Below are positions 26,835-38,671 of a stretch of DNA of 64,000 nucleotides, piece by piece. The stretch comes from Limnohabitans sp. WS1 (GTDB lineage Bacteria; Pseudomonadota; Gammaproteobacteria; Burkholderiales; Burkholderiaceae_C), in contig NZ_NERU01000006.1 in the NCBI RefSeq assembly GCF_003063265.1, positions 1-64,000 of the forward strand, in the 5' to 3' direction. The number at the start of each line of letters is the position of its first letter. Within the stretch, counting starts at the first letter, position 1. The translations under genes and the position numbers were made by a program. A model generated the notes under the pieces. That model searched no databases, had not been told where the DNA came from, and saw only the letters and a program-made list of their open reading frames with translations.

Positions 26835-28154
26835 TCAGCCCATCCACCCGGGCAACCAGGTAGCGATGCCCGGCACCATGAAGACGGCCACCAGCAGCAA
26901 CACGCTCATCGCCAAATAAGGCGTGACCGCCAAAAAGATGTGCGTCATGGTGACCGACGGTGGGGCCACGCCGCGCATGGTCATGAGCAGCAAACCATGG
27001 GGCGGCAAAAGCAGACCCATTTGCATGCAGATGAGGAACAACACACCAAACCACACCGGGTCGATGCCCAGGGCGTTCACGATGGGCATGAAGATGGGCA
27101 GGGTGATCATCATCATGCTGACCTGGTCCACAAAGATACCCAGAAAAATCAGGAAGAGCATCATGCCGATCAGGATCTGGTTGGCCGACAAACCTTGTTC
27201 GGTGATGAGCTGCACCAAACCTGAACTTGCACCCGAAAAAGACAAAATCTGTGCGAAGGTGGTGGCCCCCAAGATGATGAACAAAATCATGCCGGAGATG
27301 CCTGCCGTGCCCTTGAGGGCCTTGAGCACCGCCTCCCAGCGCAGGGCGCGGTAAAGCGCGGCCAGCAGCATGGTGGCAAAGGCACCGAGCGCTGCGCACT
27401 CGGTGGGCGTGGCCCAGCCCGCTGCCAGCGCGCCCACCACCACCCCAAAAATCGACAAGGTGGGCAAGACGTAGGCAAACAGCGGTTGCCAGCGGTCCCA
27501 GCCTTGGTGCTGCACGGCCTCGGTGTCGTTAGGCGCCAGATGGGGGCTGATGCGCACCCGCACAATGATCCAGGCCACAAACGCCACCGACAACAGCAGC
27601 CCGGGAACAACACCACCCAGCAGCAGCTTGGAAATCGAGATGCCTGAGAGCGAACCCAGCAAAACCGTCAGGGCCGAAGGCGGAATCAGCATGTCCACCG
27701 CGCCAATGGCCATGATCGGACCCGTGGCCATGGTGGGGTGGTAGCCGCGGGCCAGCATCACAGGCAGCATCAGGGCGCCCAGCATGGCCGTGGTGGCAAT
27801 GGTGGAGCCCGAGATGGCCGAAAACACCGTGCCCGCCACCACCGCCACCACCGCCAAGCGCCCAGGCACCCGAACGATCAAGCGCTCGACCCCGTCGATC
27901 ACTTTCACGGCCAAACCGGTATGGAACAAAATCTCGCCCATCAGCACAAACAGCGGAATGGGCGTGAGCGCAAAGGCCGTGACCGAACTGACGCTGTTGC
28001 GCACCAGCTGCACCAAGCCGGGCTCGCCACCCATGTAAAGCACGGCCCCGATGATGTTGACGCCCAAAAAAGTCAACGCCACGGGCATGCCCATGAACAG
28101 CAGCAAGGTGGAGCCGCCCAACATCAACCAGGCTGCGATGGGCCAACTGCTCAT
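26835..28154 (-). CDS. dctM: TRAP transporter large permease (DctM)
   Basis: 439 residues, about 12 hydrophobic segments, with typical DctM blocks such as GEILFHTGLAVKVIDGVERL, GTVFSAISGSTIATTAMLG and PHGLLLMTMRGVAPP. This is the sodium-coupled membrane core of a TRAP transporter. It is last in the minus-strand operon iorA-iorB-dctP-dctQ-dctM, 43 bases after dctQ. The substrate is probably a carboxylate or oxo acid, set by the DctP partner. Confidence 0.94.
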   Translation of the reverse strand: MSSWPIAAWLMLGGSTLLLFMGMPVALTFLGVNIIGAVLYMGGEPGLVQLVRNSVSSVTAFALTPIPLFVLMGEILFHTGLAVKVIDGVERLIVRVPGRLAVVAVVAGTVFSAISGSTIATTAMLGALMLPVMLARGYHPTMATGPIMAIGAVDMLIPPSALTVLLGSLSGISISKLLLGGVVPGLLLSVAFVAWIIVRVRISPHLAPNDTEAVQHQGWDRWQPLFAYVLPTLSIFGVVVGALAAGWATPTECAALGAFATMLLAALYRALRWEAVLKALKGTAGISGMILFIILGATTFAQILSFSGASSGLVQLITEQGLSANQILIGMMLFLIFLGIFVDQVSMMMITLPIFMPIVNALGIDPVWFGVLFLICMQMGLLLPPHGLLLMTMRGVAPPSVTMTHIFLAVTPYLAMSVLLLVAVFMVPGIATWLPGWMG

Positions 28155-28197
28155 GTGCAGACTCCAGATGAGGAAAATAAAAACATTTGGAACCCGT

Positions 28198-31307
<3,110 letters not shown>

Positions 31308-31311
<4 letters not shown>

Positions 31312-33455
31312 GCGGCAATGCCTTCCAGGCGGCGCTCGATGCGGTTTTGCAGCCAGCCAATCACGCGCTGGCGCAGGCCTTGTTTGAAGCGGTCCCAGCC
31401 GCTGGGGTTGTTGATGATCTCGGCCCGGTAAAACGAGGGGCAGAGCACTGCAGCGTGCGCGACCTCGCCGCACAGGCCGCAGCCCACGCAGCTGTCGGCC
31501 ACGGCCGCCACCGGGTCCAGGCGCAGCGGATCGGGGTTGGGCTTGATGCTGAGCGATGGGCAGCCCGACAGGCGAATGCACGAGTGGTCGCCGGTGCAGG
31601 TGTCGGGGTCGATGCCAAAGCGCTCGCGCACCACGCGCTCGCCTTTCTGGATGCGCTGGCGGATCAGTGGTTTGACGCGGCGCTGGCGGTTGAGCATGCA
31701 TTCGCTTTGCGCCACGATGACCTTGGGGCCTTGCTGCTTCGTGGTCAGGGCCTCACGCAAGGTCTGGCGCATCTGGTCCAGGCTGTAGGTGTGGGTCACG
31801 GTCTTGACCCACTCCACGCCCACGCCGCGCACCGCTTTTTCAATCGGGTTGTTGGTGCTGCGGATCGGGTTGATGGCTTTGGACGAGAGCACGTCTTGCC
31901 CACCGGTCGCTGCCGAATAACCGTTGTCCACCACCAGCAACAAGTTGTCGGACTGGTTGAACACCGCGTTGCCCACGCCGCTGGTCAGGCCGTTGTGCCA
32001 AAAGCCCCCGTCGCCCATGATCGAGACGGTGCGCTTGCTCGTCTCGTTGGTGTTGAAGGCCGAAGCGCCCGCCCAGCCCAGGCCATAGCCCATGGTGGTG
32101 GCGCCAATGTTGAAAGGCGGCAGGATCGAAAACAAATGGCAGCCGATGTCGCAGCTGACATGGTGTTGACCCAGCTCTTTTTCGATCATCTTGATGGCCG
32201 TGAAGATGGGCCGCTCCGGGCAACCGGTGCAAAACGAGGGCGGACGCGGGTGCACCTGGGCCACGGCTTCGCTGATCGCCAGTTGGTTGCTCGCTTGAAC
32301 TGCGGGCACCGTTGCTGGCAGCAAGTGCGCCGCGTATTGCGCGATGAACGCCCGGATACCTTTCAGCACCACCCCACCGGTGTATTCACCGCCCATGGGC
32401 AGCACGTCTTTGCCGTGGATTTGGTTGCTCAGACCCGCTTTGTGCAAGATGCTGTGGATGTTTTGCTCGATGAAGTCGGGCTGGCCTTCTTCCACCACCA
32501 GCAGGCCGCGCTTGCCTGTACAAAAGCGTTTGAATTCATCGTCGACCAGGGGGTAAGTGATGTTCAGCACATACAGCGGGATGTCGGTCTTGCCAAAGTC
32601 ATCGGCCAGGCCCAGCAGCTGCAGTGCACGCACCACACCGTTGTACAGGCCGCCCTGCATGACGATGCCAAAGTCTTGCGCGTCTTCGGAGAAAAACTCG
32701 TTGAGCTGGTGTTCCTGAATGAATTGGACCGCAGCGGGCCAGCGCTTGTGTGTTTTTTCTTGCTCGTGCAGGTAGCTGGCGGGCGGCAACACGATGCGGT
32801 TGACATCGCGTTTGGGGTTTTCGATGGCGTCTTTCAGCGTGAAGCTGGGGCGCACGTTGTCCCGGGTGGGAAAACGGCCGTGTACATGGCAGGCGCGGAT
32901 GCGCAACTCCAGCATCACCGGCGTGTTGCTGGCCTCGGACAACTCAAAGCCTTTTTCCACCGCGTGCACGATGCTGGGCAGGTTGGGACGGGGGTCGATC
33001 AGCCAGACCTGCGATTTCATGGCAAAGGCGTGCGAGCGCTCTTGCATGATGCTGGAACCTTCGCCGTAGTCCTCGCCCACGATCAGCATGGCCCCGCCGG
33101 TGACGCCGCCTGAGGCCAGATTGGCCAGTGCGTCCGACGCCACATTGGTACCCACAGTGGATTTGAAGGTGACCGCGCCGCGCAGAGGGTAGTTGACCGA
33201 GGCGGCCAAAGTGGCGGCGGCCGTGGCTTCGGAGGCGCTGTGTTCAAAATGCACACCCAGTTCTTGCAGGATGTCGTTGGCGTCGGTCAGCACATCCATC
33301 AGGTGCGAGATCGGCGCACCCTGGTAGCCCGCCACATACGACACGCCCGATTGCAGCAAAGCCTTGGTGACGGCCAAAATGCCTTCGCCATGGAATTCGT
33401 CGCCATCGCCCAAGCGCAGTTTTTGCACCTCTTGCACAAACGAGCGTTCAGCCAT
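31308..33455 (-). CDS. iorA: Indolepyruvate oxidoreductase subunit alpha
   Basis: 715 residues. N-terminal pyrimidine-binding domain (YVAGYQGAPISHLMDVL), TPP-binding domain (ASAFNTNETSKRTVSIMGDGGF) and a C-terminal 4Fe-4S region with CTGDHSCIRLSGCPSL and CVGCGLCGEVAHAAVLCPS. It oxidises indole- or phenylpyruvate using thiamine diphosphate and passes electrons to ferredoxin. AAAGG about 8 bases before the ATG at 33455 favours this start over the TTG at 33461. First gene of the operon, divergent from a LysR gene. Confidence 0.93.
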
Positions 33456-33570
33456 GCCCAAAACCTTTCATGGGGCCTTGCCCCGTGGTGTTGCCTGATC
33501 AAGTGAGGGCAATTTAGGCCAGCTGAGGCCTTGTCGCAAATGGATTCTTTCAATGCAGTACATTGATCGT

Positions 33571-33599
33571 GTGAATAATTAGGGGCAACCCTTATTCAC
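33571..33599. promoter_or_regulatory. Inverted repeat upstream of the LysR gene
   Basis: GTGAATAA at 33571-33578 is inverted as TTATTCAC at 33592-33599, with a further AGGG/CCCT pairing inside. It lies in the divergent region between iorA and the LysR gene and ends just before the ATG at 33600. Likely a LysR-type operator for autoregulation and control of iorA; binding is inference. Confidence 0.55.
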
Positions 33600-33617
33600 A
33601 TGAACCATGGGCAAAGC

Positions 33618-34532
33618 ATGAATTTCCGACAACTCGACCTGAACCTCTTGCGGGTGCTGGTGGCCATCCACCGCAGCCGCTCGGTCACGGCGGCGGGCAA
33701 GGCGTTGGCCTTGTCGCAGCCCGCCACCAGCAACGCCTTGGCCCGTTTGCGCGAATTTTTTGGCGATGAATTGTTTGTGCGCTCGCCCGCTGGTTTGCAG
33801 CCCACGCGGCTGTGCGAACAATTGGCACCCGCCATGCAATCGCAGTTGCTGGCCATGGAAAGCCTGGTGCTCAACCACCAGCCTTTTGACGCATCCAGCA
33901 GCCACCGCCATTGGCGTTTGTCTTTGTCCGACTTGGGCGAAATTTTGTTCTTGCCGCGCCTGGCTTCGGCGTTGCGCAAAGTCTCGCCCCATGCGAGTTT
34001 GTCCAACGTGTCGGTGGATGCGTCCCAAGTGGCTGCTGCCCTGGAATCGCGTGACATCGACATGGCCATCGGCATCCTCAAGCCGCAGCACCGGGGCATA
34101 CGCAGCCAGCTGTTGTTCAAGGAACGCTATATGGCCATCTCTTCCAAAGACTGGTCACCCAGCCCACCAGGGCGCAGCAAGACGCTCAGCCCAAGCCAAC
34201 TGGCGCAAGCGAATTTTGTGGTGGTCTCGCCCACGGCGACCTTCCATGGGAGCGTGGAAAAAATGCTGGCGGGCATGAAACTCCAAGACCGCATCTTGGT
34301 GCGTCCACGCCACTTTGGCGCGATCGCCGAGCTGGCGCAAAACACCGATTTGCTGTGCATCGTGCCCGAGATGTACGCCCGCGAACTGAGCCAGCGCGTG
34401 CAGCTGCAGATGTGGGCCTTTGAGGATGCACCTGTTTATGAGGTGCACATGCTGTGGCACAGCAGCACCGAGCAGGACTCGGATCAGCAATGGCTGCGGG
34501 CAGAGGTGGAGCGCTTGTTCACGCGGGGTTGA
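33618..34532 (+). CDS. LysR family transcriptional regulator
   Basis: About 304 residues from the ATG at 33618 (MNFRQLDLNLLRVL), the usual LysR opening; an ATG six codons upstream at 33600 is an alternative. Helix-turn-helix: VTAAGKALALSQPATSNALARL. The remainder is a LysR substrate-binding domain. Divergent from iorA-iorB-dctPQM, it is the natural candidate regulator of that operon, with an aryl-pyruvate or related acid as co-inducer (inference). Confidence 0.9.
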   Translation: MNFRQLDLNLLRVLVAIHRSRSVTAAGKALALSQPATSNALARLREFFGDELFVRSPAGLQPTRLCEQLAPAMQSQLLAMESLVLNHQPFDASSSHRHWRLSLSDLGEILFLPRLASALRKVSPHASLSNVSVDASQVAAALESRDIDMAIGILKPQHRGIRSQLLFKERYMAISSKDWSPSPPGRSKTLSPSQLAQANFVVVSPTATFHGSVEKMLAGMKLQDRILVRPRHFGAIAELAQNTDLLCIVPEMYARELSQRVQLQMWAFEDAPVYEVHMLWHSSTEQDSDQQWLRAEVERLFTRG

Positions 34533-34563
34533 GGAGTGAATCTTTGCTGCAGGTGGTCGTGGT

Positions 34564-35673
34564 GTGCGGGTGGCCATCGGCCGCATCCGCATTGGTAATC
34601 CCGCGAAAAGTGTATTGATGGTGGGTTTGCGCGGCGTAGGCAAAACCGTGTTGCTGGACAGAATGCGTCAGGACGCCGAAGCCAGTGGGGTCTACACCCT
34701 GAAGCTGGAGGCTCCCGAAGACCGCTCTTTGCCAGCCTTGTTGGCACCTCAGTTGCGCTTGATTTTGCTCAAACTCAGCGCTGTCGAATCGGCCAAAGCC
34801 TATGCGACGCGCGGGCTGCGTGCTTTGGCTGGTTTTGCCAAAGCCCTCAAGGTCAAATTCAACGACATCGAGGTTGGGCTCGACTTGGAGCCCGAGTTGG
34901 GCTTGGCCGACAACGGCGACTTGGAGGGCGATCTGGCTGTGTTGTTGGAGCAGGTGGGCTTGGCGGCTCAAAGTGCCAAAACTGTCGTGGTCACGTTCAT
35001 CGATGAACTGCAATTCGTGAAAGAGGCCGAGCTTGCCGCGCTCATCACCGCATTGCACCGATGTGCCCAAGCCAAGTTGCCCGTGACCGTGATTGGGGCC
35101 GGCTTGCCTCAATTGTTGGCGCGGGCGGGACAAGCCAAATCTTATTCTGAGCGCTTGTTTGATTACCCCATGGTCGGCCCTTTGTCACTGGCCGACGCCA
35201 GCCAGGCCATCACCCGTCCAGCGGAAGAACTCAACGTGGTGTTTGAGCCCGAAGCCATCGATGAAATTTACAAAGACACCGACGGCTATCCATACTTTTT
35301 GCAAATGTGGAGCAAGTACGCCTGGGATGTGGCGACGATCAGCCCCAACTCGCGTACGGATGTCCAGCGGGCCAGGTTGTTGACCGAAGCAGACTTGGAT
35401 GAAAGCTTTTTCAAAACCCGTTTTGAACGCTGCACTCCCAGCGAACGGCGCTACCTGCGGGCCATGGCATCGCTGGGCTCTGGTCCGCACCGCTCGGGTG
35501 ATATCGCTGCGGCGCTGGGACGATCCATCAACACCTTGGGCATGGTGCGAAGCAGCCTCATCAACAAAGGCATGGTCTGGAGCCCCAGCCACGGAGATAC
35601 GGCGTTCACCGTGCCCTTGTTCGACCAGTTCATGCTGCGCGCCATGCTGGGCGACGGTTGGCGGCAGGTGTGA
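34564..35673 (+). CDS. ATP-binding protein, AAA/ORC-like, probably 5'-truncated
   Basis: 369 residues from a GTG at 34564. Walker A GLRGVGKTVLL appears by residue 20, Walker B/sensor VTFIDELQ near residue 150, and a C-terminal winged-helix region (RYLRAMASLGSGPHRSGDIAAALG). Family members I know carry about 25 more N-terminal residues including a GRD motif before the Walker A; that part is missing here, and the upstream frame meets the LysR 3' end only 31 bases away. It may be a functional short form or a 5'-decayed gene. It precedes a second ATPase gene. Confidence 0.6.
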   Translation: MRVAIGRIRIGNPAKSVLMVGLRGVGKTVLLDRMRQDAEASGVYTLKLEAPEDRSLPALLAPQLRLILLKLSAVESAKAYATRGLRALAGFAKALKVKFNDIEVGLDLEPELGLADNGDLEGDLAVLLEQVGLAAQSAKTVVVTFIDELQFVKEAELAALITALHRCAQAKLPVTVIGAGLPQLLARAGQAKSYSERLFDYPMVGPLSLADASQAITRPAEELNVVFEPEAIDEIYKDTDGYPYFLQMWSKYAWDVATISPNSRTDVQRARLLTEADLDESFFKTRFERCTPSERRYLRAMASLGSGPHRSGDIAAALGRSINTLGMVRSSLINKGMVWSPSHGDTAFTVPLFDQFMLRAMLGDGWRQV

Positions 35674-35765
35674 TGCTGGGGCTGATGCGCCCCCTGAATG
35701 GCAACACAAGGACCTGAATTGACACCGTCAATTCAGTGACTGCTCAAATTAAGGTCTTAAAATAA

Positions 35766-35802
35766 CCTTGCATTTTGATAAATCACCTATCAAAATGCAA
35801 GG
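35766..35802. promoter_or_regulatory. 15-bp perfect palindrome abutting an ATPase start codon
   Basis: CCTTGCATTTTGATA at 35766-35780 and its exact inverse at 35788-35802 are separated by 7 bases. The right arm ends at the base before the ATG at 35803, so the hairpin covers the ribosome binding region. It could be a repressor operator or an mRNA stem blocking translation. Confidence 0.75.
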
Positions 35803-37047
35803 ATGATTGATCGTATTTTCATGGCCGATTTGTCGGACCGATTGTCTTTTTATCCGGGTGTTGTTTTGCTAGGCGCTCGCCAAGTGGGCAAGTCCACCTT
35901 GGCGCGGCAGGTGGCGGCGCAAACGCCAGGCGCGGTATTTCTGGATCTGGAACTTCCGGCTGACCGGGCCAAACTTGACAACCCCGCTGCATTTTTTGCT
36001 GCGCACCGTGACCACTTGGTGGTCATTGACGAAGTGCAAACCATGCCCGACTTGTTTGTGCAGCTGCGCCCCGAAATCGACGCGGACCGACGGCCTGGAC
36101 GTTTCTTGTTGCTGGGTTCTGCCAGTGGGGTGTTGCTCAGGCAAACAGCTGAATCGTTGGCTGGGCGGGTCAGTTACCTGGAGTTGCCGCCTTTGCTGTG
36201 GTCCGAAGTCCAGGCCAAAGTTCAACCTGGAGGGGCTGCCCATCAAGAAGCCACCAGCGACCCTGCACACAAGGACACGCAGCAGTTGTTGGCCCTGCAA
36301 TCGCATTGGCAACGCGGGGGCATGCCCCTGAGTTGTTTGGCCAAAACGGACGCGCAATCGCTGCGCTGGCGCAACGATTACTTGCAATCGGTGGTTCGAC
36401 GAGATTTACCCAGCTTGGGCATTCACATTCCCAGCGAAACCTTGTGGCGTTTTTTGCGCATGCTGGCGCACCAGCATGGGCAACTTTTTAATGCTTCGGC
36501 GCTGGCCGTGGCCATGGGCGGCATCTCACCCATCACTGTGGGCCGCTACCTCGACATCTTTTGTGATGCCCTGATCGTGCGCAAAGTTGAGCCCTATTTC
36601 GTGAACCTGGGCAAGCGTCTGGTCAAGTCGCCCAAGGTGTATTTCCGCGACACGGGCTTGCTGCACGCCCTGCTGGGCATAGGCAACGCGCAAGACCTGC
36701 AAGGCCATCCTATGTCGGGATTTTCGTGGGAGGGGTTGGTGGTCAACCACATCGCCGCATTGTTGCCCTTGATCGCGGGTGGCAACGCGAGTCTGCACTT
36801 TTTCCGAACCGCCGCTGGGGCCGAACTCGACGCCGTGGTCGACACGGGGCAAGAGCGCTTGGGGTTTGAAATCAAGCTCTCCGACGCCCCCCGCGTGACC
36901 AAAGGCTTCTGGAACGCCTGCGCCGACCTGCAAGTCAGCCGCGCTTATGTGGTGGCCCCCGTGTCGAGTAGCTGGCCGCTGTCAGACAAGGCGCAGGTGA
37001 TTGGGCTTTTGGATGTGGGGCGGGTCTTGGGGATTGTTGAGCCTTGA
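35803..37047 (+). CDS. AAA ATPase with DUF4143 domain
   Basis: 414 residues. It opens MIDRIFMADLSDRL, then Walker A LLGARQVGKSTLA (about 23-35) and Walker B HLVVIDEVQTMPDLF. The C-terminal half matches DUF4143, a domain resembling a PD-(D/E)XK nuclease fold (AAGAELDAVVDTGQERLGFEIKLS, in which AELDAVV and FEIK are the nuclease-like positions). Such ATPases are common orphans in accessory DNA and of unclear role; some are proposed stress or toxin-like modules. It is preceded by the large palindrome and does not overlap its neighbours. Confidence 0.85.
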   Translation: MIDRIFMADLSDRLSFYPGVVLLGARQVGKSTLARQVAAQTPGAVFLDLELPADRAKLDNPAAFFAAHRDHLVVIDEVQTMPDLFVQLRPEIDADRRPGRFLLLGSASGVLLRQTAESLAGRVSYLELPPLLWSEVQAKVQPGGAAHQEATSDPAHKDTQQLLALQSHWQRGGMPLSCLAKTDAQSLRWRNDYLQSVVRRDLPSLGIHIPSETLWRFLRMLAHQHGQLFNASALAVAMGGISPITVGRYLDIFCDALIVRKVEPYFVNLGKRLVKSPKVYFRDTGLLHALLGIGNAQDLQGHPMSGFSWEGLVVNHIAALLPLIAGGNASLHFFRTAAGAELDAVVDTGQERLGFEIKLSDAPRVTKGFWNACADLQVSRAYVVAPVSSSWPLSDKAQVIGLLDVGRVLGIVEP

Positions 37048-37199
37048 CGCCGCAGCTGGCCAGGGGCGGCGACTTTGCCGACGGTGTGATTGCAGCCGAT
37101 CGTGAGCTGCTGGGCGGCACCGAGTTTGTGTCATTTGAGCAGCAGGCCATTCAGCTGCTGAAGGCACAAAAACGCAAGGCGCGGTTGTTGGTTGCGTAG
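37047..37199 (+). pseudogene. 3' remnant of a PIN-domain (VapC-like) toxin gene
   Basis: A frame entered one base inside the previous stop reads RGGDFADGVIAADRELL then [16 protein letters not shown] and ends at TAG 37197. DFADGVIAA matches the C-terminal acidic region of VapC-type PIN domains. The first 80 or so residues and any antitoxin gene are missing, so this is a broken gene. It touches the 3' end of the DUF4143 ATPase gene, marking a deletion or insertion junction. Confidence 0.65.
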
Positions 37200-37266
37200 C
37201 TTTGAATTGGTTTCTCCAAATAACCACCAGTTTTTTCGGCGACTTTCACTGTTGTTCTGGTCTCGC

Positions 37267-37877
37267 TCAGGCTTCACCCTTTCCATCGCCCTTGTCACTG
37301 GCGGGCAGCAGGCCCACGTCTTCGGCAAACATGCTGAACAGGCAGCGCGTCAGGAAGGCGCCGACCTGGTGAGCGGGGTGTCCATCGGCCTCCAGGCTTT
37401 TGGCCAAGGTGGCCAGTTGTTTGGCCACTTCGCGGGTCACTTGGGCGTTGGCGTAGCAGGGGTCCAGCGCCATGGGGTCGGTCCAAATTTGGCGCAGGCG
37501 GTGGCGGATTTTTTCGTCGCGCAGGTCTTGCAGCTTGATCTGGTAACTGCGCGGATCAGGAAAGGGAATGTAGTTGCCGCCGGTGCGGCTGAACTCGGCG
37601 AACAGCTGGATGACTTGGCCCACGTCGATCAACAGGAGTGGCCGCGTTTGTAGCAGTCCACGTACCGGTCTGATTCTTGGCCGTCAGCATGGGCTTCTTT
37701 CAAAGCGCGTTCAAACATGTAGTCCCGGTCTGCGGTGGCTTGCGGCCTGGGCACGTCCAGCAGTTCGCACAGTTCAATGATGAAGCTTTGCGATGTGGCG
37801 AGTTCGCTGGCGGTGCTGATTGCCCAGCGCTGGATGAAGTTTTCGGCGCGCTCGTCTTGAGTATTTATGGGGTCCAT
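37267..37877 (-). pseudogene. Internally deleted MmeI-like restriction-modification gene
   Basis: Reading from 37877, the N-terminus (AENFIQRWAISTASELATSQ, then VPRPQATADRDYMFERALKEAH) matches MmeI-type DNA methyltransferase/endonucleases. At about 37630 the frame breaks after YKRGH and family sequence resumes in another frame as LLLIDVGQVIQLFAEFSRTG, so roughly 60-70 residues are deleted. The second part then stops at 37267, before the methyltransferase core. Nothing catalytic remains. I base the family assignment on remembered family patterns, not a search. Confidence 0.72.
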
Positions 37878-37894
37878 GATTTATATCATGGACC
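37871..37894. promoter_or_regulatory. 10-bp perfect palindrome over the restriction gene start
   Basis: GGTCCATGAT-TTAT-ATCATGGACC. It contains the ATG (minus strand, 37877) of the MmeI-like pseudogene. It lies about 20 bases beyond the DUF6172 stop, so it could also serve as a termination hairpin. If an operator, it once controlled the restriction gene. Confidence 0.6.
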
Positions 37895-37912
37895 AAAAAG
37901 AAAACTTTTTAT

Positions 37913-38239
37913 TCAATATTTAGCGTCTTCCTGCGGATCTTCGTAGTCGTCTTGTGCCTTGATCACACGCACACCGTGCTTGCTCAAAATCTCCACATAC
38001 ACCGATGTGGCCCCTGTTTTGGCGGCGGCGTCCACGGCTTCGATCACGGCGCTCACGCGAACCACTTCGGCGGTGTCGGCGGTCAGGCCCACTTTGCAGT
38101 CAAAGTCCCAAAAGTCCACGCCTTTGGGCACGTCGCGGTTGCGTTCGCGTTTGAAGTATTTGCGGATGTCGTGCTTGACGGCTTCGAGCACGCGGTCGGG
38201 GTGCTTGCCTTCGGCTTGCAGAGGGAAGTTCTTTTTCAT
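37913..38239 (-). CDS. DUF6172 family protein
   Basis: 108 residues from the ATG at 38239 (MKKNFPLQAEGK). The block HDIRKYFKRERNRDVPKGVDFWDFDC and the acidic tail KAQDDYEDPQEDAKY match small DUF6172 proteins, which have no known function. Its frame upstream to 38368 is not needed. It is upstream of and on the same strand as the decayed restriction gene. Confidence 0.75.
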   Translation of the reverse strand: MKKNFPLQAEGKHPDRVLEAVKHDIRKYFKRERNRDVPKGVDFWDFDCKVGLTADTAEVVRVSAVIEAVDAAAKTGATSVYVEILSKHGVRVIKAQDDYEDPQEDAKY

Positions 38240-38353
38240 GGGGGGTCCTGAGGGGTGGGCAAGCGCCCGGTCTGGACGTGAATGCAGTGGCGAATTATCG
38301 CTGGTTTGCTTGGGCGCACGGGGCAATACGGTGGTGCACATCAAGACGGCTTG

Positions 38354-38386
38354 TGCATATTGATGCATTCATGCAAAAATGCAGAC
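38354..38386. promoter_or_regulatory. TGCAT repeats upstream of the antitoxin gene, candidate VapB operator
   Basis: Several TGCAT/ATGCA units occur here, including the palindrome TGCAT-TC-ATGCA at 38364-38375, immediately before the antitoxin ATG at 38387. Antitoxin or VapBC complexes normally bind such repeats to repress their own transcription. Confidence 0.5.
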
Positions 38387-38671
38387 ATGCGAACTTCACT
38401 TGATTTTCCCGACGCGCTGTTCAAGCACCTCAAAACCCGTGCAGCCCAAGAGGGCCGGACCCTGCGCGACCTGGTCATTGAGCTGGTGGAGCGGGGCTTG
38501 ACCGCCCGCGAGGTGGTGGACCCGCAAAAGCGGTTTGAGGCCAGGCCACTGATCATTCCAAACCAAGGCCCATTGCCGCTGCATCTGAGCAAATTGACCA
38601 ATGCCGATTTGTATGAATTGATCAACGAGGAAGACGATGAGCGAACCATCCAGCTCTTGGGGCGTGGCTGA
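38387..38671 (+). CDS. Antitoxin (VapB-like)
   Basis: 94 residues. N-terminal MRTSLDFPDALFKHLKTRAA and GRTLRDLVIELVERGL look like a ribbon-helix-helix DNA-binding domain followed by an extended toxin-binding tail. I start at the ATG at 38387; the upstream frame to 38282 lacks support. It overlaps the PIN toxin gene by 35 bases, so the two are translated together. Confidence 0.82.
   Translation: MRTSLDFPDALFKHLKTRAAQEGRTLRDLVIELVERGLTAREVVDPQKRFEARPLIIPNQGPLPLHLSKLTNADLYELINEEDDERTIQLLGRG

Noticed and set aside
31312-31701. N-terminal extension of iorB
   Set aside because: Arg/Pro-rich sequence inside the iorA 3' end; the family start and ATGA overlap place the start at 31311.
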